Assembly (NCBI RefSeq): GCF_000019845.1
Contig: NC_010581.1
Location: 1,679,501-1,743,500, forward strand
DNA length: 64,000 nucleotides
From: Beijerinckia indica subsp. indica ATCC 9039
GTDB lineage: Bacteria > Pseudomonadota > Alphaproteobacteria > Rhizobiales > Beijerinckiaceae
Reading direction: 5' to 3'
Position numbers and translations under genes: made by a program. The notes below the pieces were generated by a model. The model worked only from the letters and a program-made list of their open reading frames with translations. It searched no databases and was not told the DNA's origin. Positions 61,414 to 64,000 of this stretch are shown piece by piece (position 1 is the first letter of the stretch; every line of letters begins with the position of its first letter).

Positions 61414-62594
61414 GGCTTGGTCATATATTTGCGCCACAACAGCACGCCGGCTTCATATCCGGCATCGAGTGCCCGGCGCGGCAAGGGGCCCTGTGGAACC
61501 GCTTCGGCGGTATAGAGCGGTATTTCGAGCGCGTCGAGCGTGCCGCGCCGGATGATCAATTGCCCGACTTGCTGCCCCTCTTCGACCGGGGCCGGCAAGG
61601 GACCTGTATAGACAATCTTGCCGGTGAATTTCTCGCCGCCCAGATGCGGGATCAAAAGCTTGATATCACGATGGGCGACAAGATCGACATCGGTTTTGGC
61701 GCCCCCAAAAACCCGTGCGGTTCCAATCGTCTCATTGGCCTTGTAGACGGTCTTCGTCGTGAAAGACCGAAAGCCCCAGAGGAACAATCGTCTTGCCTCA
61801 TCGGCGCGTTCCTTGGCGTTTTTTGCGCCGTAAAGGGCCAGGATAAGCCGCTCGCCGTTCTGCACGGCGGATCCGACGAGACCATAGCCGCTGGCGTCGA
61901 TGTTACCGGTTTTCAGGCCATCGGCACCGAAATCCATCGTGAGCAAGGGATTGCGATTGGTCTGCCGGATCTTGTTCCAGGTGAATTCCTTCTCGCCGAA
62001 ATATTTATAATAATCGGGATAAGTGGTGATCACATGAGCGGCGAGGCGCGCCATGTCGCGCGCCGTCACCAATTGGTCGGGATCGCCCCTGCCCCAGGCA
62101 TTGGTGAAGACGGAATGATCAAGGCCGAGTTCGCGCGCCCGTTTCGTCATCAAGGTCGCGAAGGCCCCCTCAGAACCGGCCAGCCCCTCTGCCAGCGCTA
62201 TGGCGGCATCATTGCCCGAGTCGATGACGAGGCCGCGGATGAGATCCTCGACGCGAACGTGGCTGTTGAGGGCGGCATACATGCTCGATCCGCGCGAGGG
62301 CGCGCCACCCTGGCGCCAGGCGGTTTCGCTGATGAGAAAGGTGTCGTCGAGATGAATTCGGCCTTCCCGCAGGTTTTGGAAGACCAGTTCGGCGGTCATG
62401 ATCTTGGCCGTGGACGCCGGTATCACCGGCGCGTCGGGGTTCTTCTCGAAGAGAACGCCGCCGGTTTCAGCCTCGATGAGGATGACATTGGGGGCGCTGG
62501 TGTCGATGCCTTGCGCCCTGGCCGCGATCGGGCCAGCAAGAAAGCCCGAGAGCAAAAACGGGATCAGGAGAATGCGGCGCGAGACGGGGACCAC
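61410..62594 (-). CDS. dacC: D-alanyl-D-alanine carboxypeptidase (PBP5/6 family)
   Basis: The 394-residue protein has an N-terminal signal peptide (LLIPFLLSGFLAGPIAARAQ), catalytic PASTAKIM with Ser61 and Lys64, DSGNDAA (126-128 SGN), LKTGNI (228-230 KTG), and a C-terminal amphipathic helix for membrane attachment. It trims the terminal D-Ala from peptidoglycan pentapeptides in the periplasm. It begins the operon dacC-tmk-holB. The gene symbol is approximate. Confidence 0.93.
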   Translation of the reverse strand: MVPVSRRILLIPFLLSGFLAGPIAARAQGIDTSAPNVILIEAETGGVLFEKNPDAPVIPASTAKIMTAELVFQNLREGRIHLDDTFLISETAWRQGGAPSRGSSMYAALNSHVRVEDLIRGLVIDSGNDAAIALAEGLAGSEGAFATLMTKRARELGLDHSVFTNAWGRGDPDQLVTARDMARLAAHVITTYPDYYKYFGEKEFTWNKIRQTNRNPLLTMDFGADGLKTGNIDASGYGLVGSAVQNGERLILALYGAKNAKERADEARRLFLWGFRSFTTKTVYKANETIGTARVFGGAKTDVDLVAHRDIKLLIPHLGGEKFTGKIVYTGPLPAPVEEGQQVGQLIIRRGTLDALEIPLYTAEAVPQGPLPRRALDAGYEAGVLLWRKYMTKP

Positions 62595-62628
62595 GAGCGA
62601 TCTCCTGTGCTGGAGCAGCGAAAATGCT

Positions 62629-62668
62629 AGAGCATCGCTCGTTGAGCAGGACGCGTGAGTGATGCTCT
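62629..62668. repeat. Inverted repeat upstream of dacC
   Basis: AGAGCATCGCTC (62629-62640) and GAGTGATGCTCT (62657-62668) pair with one G-T wobble. It is probably a dispersed intergenic palindrome and would form a leader hairpin 35 bases before the dacC start. Confidence 0.5.
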
Positions 62669-62680
62669 ATGTCTTATAAA

Positions 62681-62721
62681 CGTATCAAACCCAAAAGGGC
62701 GTCCGCTTTGGGTTTGATACG
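62681..62721 (-). terminator. Hairpin terminator after rlpA
   Basis: CGTATCAAACCCAAA and TTTGGGTTTGATACG form a perfect 15 bp stem with an 11-base loop, about 40 bases after the rlpA stop. On the minus strand it is followed by TTTATAAG, a modest T-rich tail. Confidence 0.6.
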
Positions 62722-62760
62722 ATAGACGGAATACATTCGCATGTCCTGGAAGGCTTCCTC

Positions 62761-63918
62761 CTAACGGAGGGAAGCGGAGCGACTCGAAGCGCCAATCGGG
62801 ACACCCGCGCCGGGGATGGTGCTGAGATCAAAGGGGCGTGACGGGGGGAGCGGTCTTTCTTCCACTGTTACCCCAAAGGCCTTGCCCGGCTTGACCATAG
62901 GCTTGGCGAGCGAAGCGGCTGCCAAAGCGGCGAGCGCCTGGGAATCCGCTTTCGACGGGGATTTGGGCGCGTAGGAATTGGCTAGACTGGACGGGCTGGC
63001 AACAGGCGCCGGCGTCGGAGTGTCCATTGGCTGGAGACGGACAGCCGGAACAGGCTTGGGGATCGACGGTTGGACCGGCTGCGGTTGCGGGGCCACCGGC
63101 TGCGTGGCTGAGATTGGCGTGGCCAGCGGCGCCGTGGAAGCAGTGCGCAAAGGCTCGGCGTTCTGTGCCGTCATGACCGGAGCTTCTTGGCCAAGCGAAG
63201 CCGGTCGGCCATCCTGGCGCAAGGTTGCAAGGAGAATCTTGTCGTCCGAGCCGTTGAGACTGGCCGGAGAGAGATATTCGACCTTGATCTTGGCCGTGCC
63301 CGTCCGGTGAAAATCAAGCGCCTGGGCGACGGTGTGGGAGACGTCCATGATGCGGTCTGAGGCAAAGGGGCCACGATCATTGACGCGCACCACCATGGAA
63401 TAGTGGTTACGCAGGTTGGTGACACGCGCATAGCTCGGCAAGGGCAAGGTCGGGCTTGCGGCGGTGACCGCATCGCGATCGTAGATTTCGCCATTAGCCG
63501 TGCGCCGGCCGTGAAAGGCATCGCCATACCAGGAGGCCAGGCCGACCTTCGTGGTGTGTTTCTCACTCGGATAATAGGTGTGGCCAGCAACAGTATAGGG
63601 TTTGCCGACGAGATAAGTACCGCCGCCACGCGGGACCGGCTGCCCATCGGCGATGACGCGCGGGCTGGCCTTGCCATAAACGGAAGACGGAAAATATTCC
63701 TTGGAACGAGCGGCGGCGGCCATGCGCTGCTGCGGCTGCTGGGCACAGCCGGCAAGGCCCAAGGCGGCACTGCTCGCCGCGAGGATGAGAGTCAGGCGCC
63801 GATTGCGCAGGAAATCGGCAAAATCACGGGTGAAAGACTGGGAGGGAATGAGATCGCCCAAAAACGGATCGGTGCGTCGCGACGTGGAGAAAAGGATCCG
63901 TTTTGAACGCATGGTCAT
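62761..63918 (-). CDS. rlpA: Septal ring lytic transglycosylase RlpA family lipoprotein
   Basis: The 385-residue protein has a lipoprotein signal ending ALGLAGC (Cys58), a double-psi beta-barrel domain (GLASWYGDAFHGRRTANGEI, VRVNDRGPFASDRIMDVSH), and a Pro-rich C-terminal region (PQPQPVQPSIPKPVPAV) without a SPOR domain. RlpA cleaves peptidoglycan lacking stem peptides at the septum. The 40 residues before the hydrophobic signal are unusually long; a true start downstream was not found. It precedes dacC on the same strand, as in other Hyphomicrobiales. Confidence 0.93.
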   Translation of the reverse strand: MTMRSKRILFSTSRRTDPFLGDLIPSQSFTRDFADFLRNRRLTLILAASSAALGLAGCAQQPQQRMAAAARSKEYFPSSVYGKASPRVIADGQPVPRGGGTYLVGKPYTVAGHTYYPSEKHTTKVGLASWYGDAFHGRRTANGEIYDRDAVTAASPTLPLPSYARVTNLRNHYSMVVRVNDRGPFASDRIMDVSHTVAQALDFHRTGTAKIKVEYLSPASLNGSDDKILLATLRQDGRPASLGQEAPVMTAQNAEPLRTASTAPLATPISATQPVAPQPQPVQPSIPKPVPAVRLQPMDTPTPAPVASPSSLANSYAPKSPSKADSQALAALAAASLAKPMVKPGKAFGVTVEERPLPPSRPFDLSTIPGAGVPIGASSRSASLR

Positions 63919-64000
63919 TCCTAACTCTACTCACTAACGCAACGCGCATTCCCGCCGAATCGTGGGGTAAATACGCCCCATTCGCGGCACTACCACCTCG

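Noticed and set aside
1..64000. CRISPR arrays, tRNA, rRNA and complete insertion sequences
   Set aside because: No regularly spaced repeats, no recognisable tRNA or rRNA segments and no transposase-like protein were seen by eye. A tRNAscan or Infernal run would be needed to exclude small RNAs.

Overview
The window looks like a chromosome segment of an alphaproteobacterium of the order Hyphomicrobiales (Rhizobiales). From general impression I would guess a Beijerinckiaceae-type genome, but this cannot be proved from sequence alone. The evidence is the gene order in the right two thirds: pdhA-pdhB-pdhC-lpd-lipA with a lipoyl domain on E1 beta, a fused ispDF, dusB-ntrB-ntrC-ntrY-ntrX, hfq-hflX-mazG, and rlpA-dacC-tmk-holB-metG-tatD-MBL. 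These are standard alphaproteobacterial neighbourhoods.

Region 1 (about 1-17.0 kb) is accessory. It is a string of small modules, each a transcription regulator (GlxA-like, TetR, LysR, LysR, MmyB-type XRE, HxlR, MarR) beside one or two small redox, hydrolase or NTF2-like enzymes: DJ-1/PfpI protein, DUF1348, Tat-exported epoxide-hydrolase-like enzyme, quinone oxidoreductase, SDRs, azoreductase, carboxymuconolactone decarboxylase. Several genes are broken by what look like one-base indels in short homopolymers. A TacA/TacT-type toxin-antitoxin pair with a frameshifted toxin lies at 7.6-8.4 kb.

Region 2 (about 17.1-22.2 kb) is a defence island. It holds a HigB/HigA-like pair with a frameshifted toxin, a decayed gene remnant, and an intact overlapping three-gene operon (18627-22229). 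That operon has the architecture of an ABC three-component (ABC-3C) conflict system: a PD-(D/E)XK-like effector, a small middle component, and a DUF3732-type ABC ATPase with a CxxC zinc-hook motif. It is the most interesting system in the window.

Region 3 (22.4-64 kb) is core chromosome with no frameshifts seen. It covers a J-domain protein, a PhoD phosphatase, FtsB, the pyruvate dehydrogenase operon and lipoate synthase, the NtrBC/NtrYX two-component systems, Hfq/HflX/MazG, a double cold-shock-domain protein, a homodimeric 2-oxoacid dehydrogenase E1 with a divergent Lrp regulator, a cyclic-peptide-type ABC exporter, and an envelope/replication/translation operon. Insertions into this backbone include an Xre-RES toxin-antitoxin pair between lipA and the coq10-like gene, an MFS transporter, an AT-richer HAD hydrolase between ispDF and pncC, and a split ChrA pair between ntrX and a D-amino acid aminotransferase gene.

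No rRNA, tRNA, CRISPR array or complete insertion sequence was recognised. Some operators are well supported as palindromes, notably upstream of pdhA, of the Xre-RES pair and of the TetR/quinone-oxidoreductase pair.
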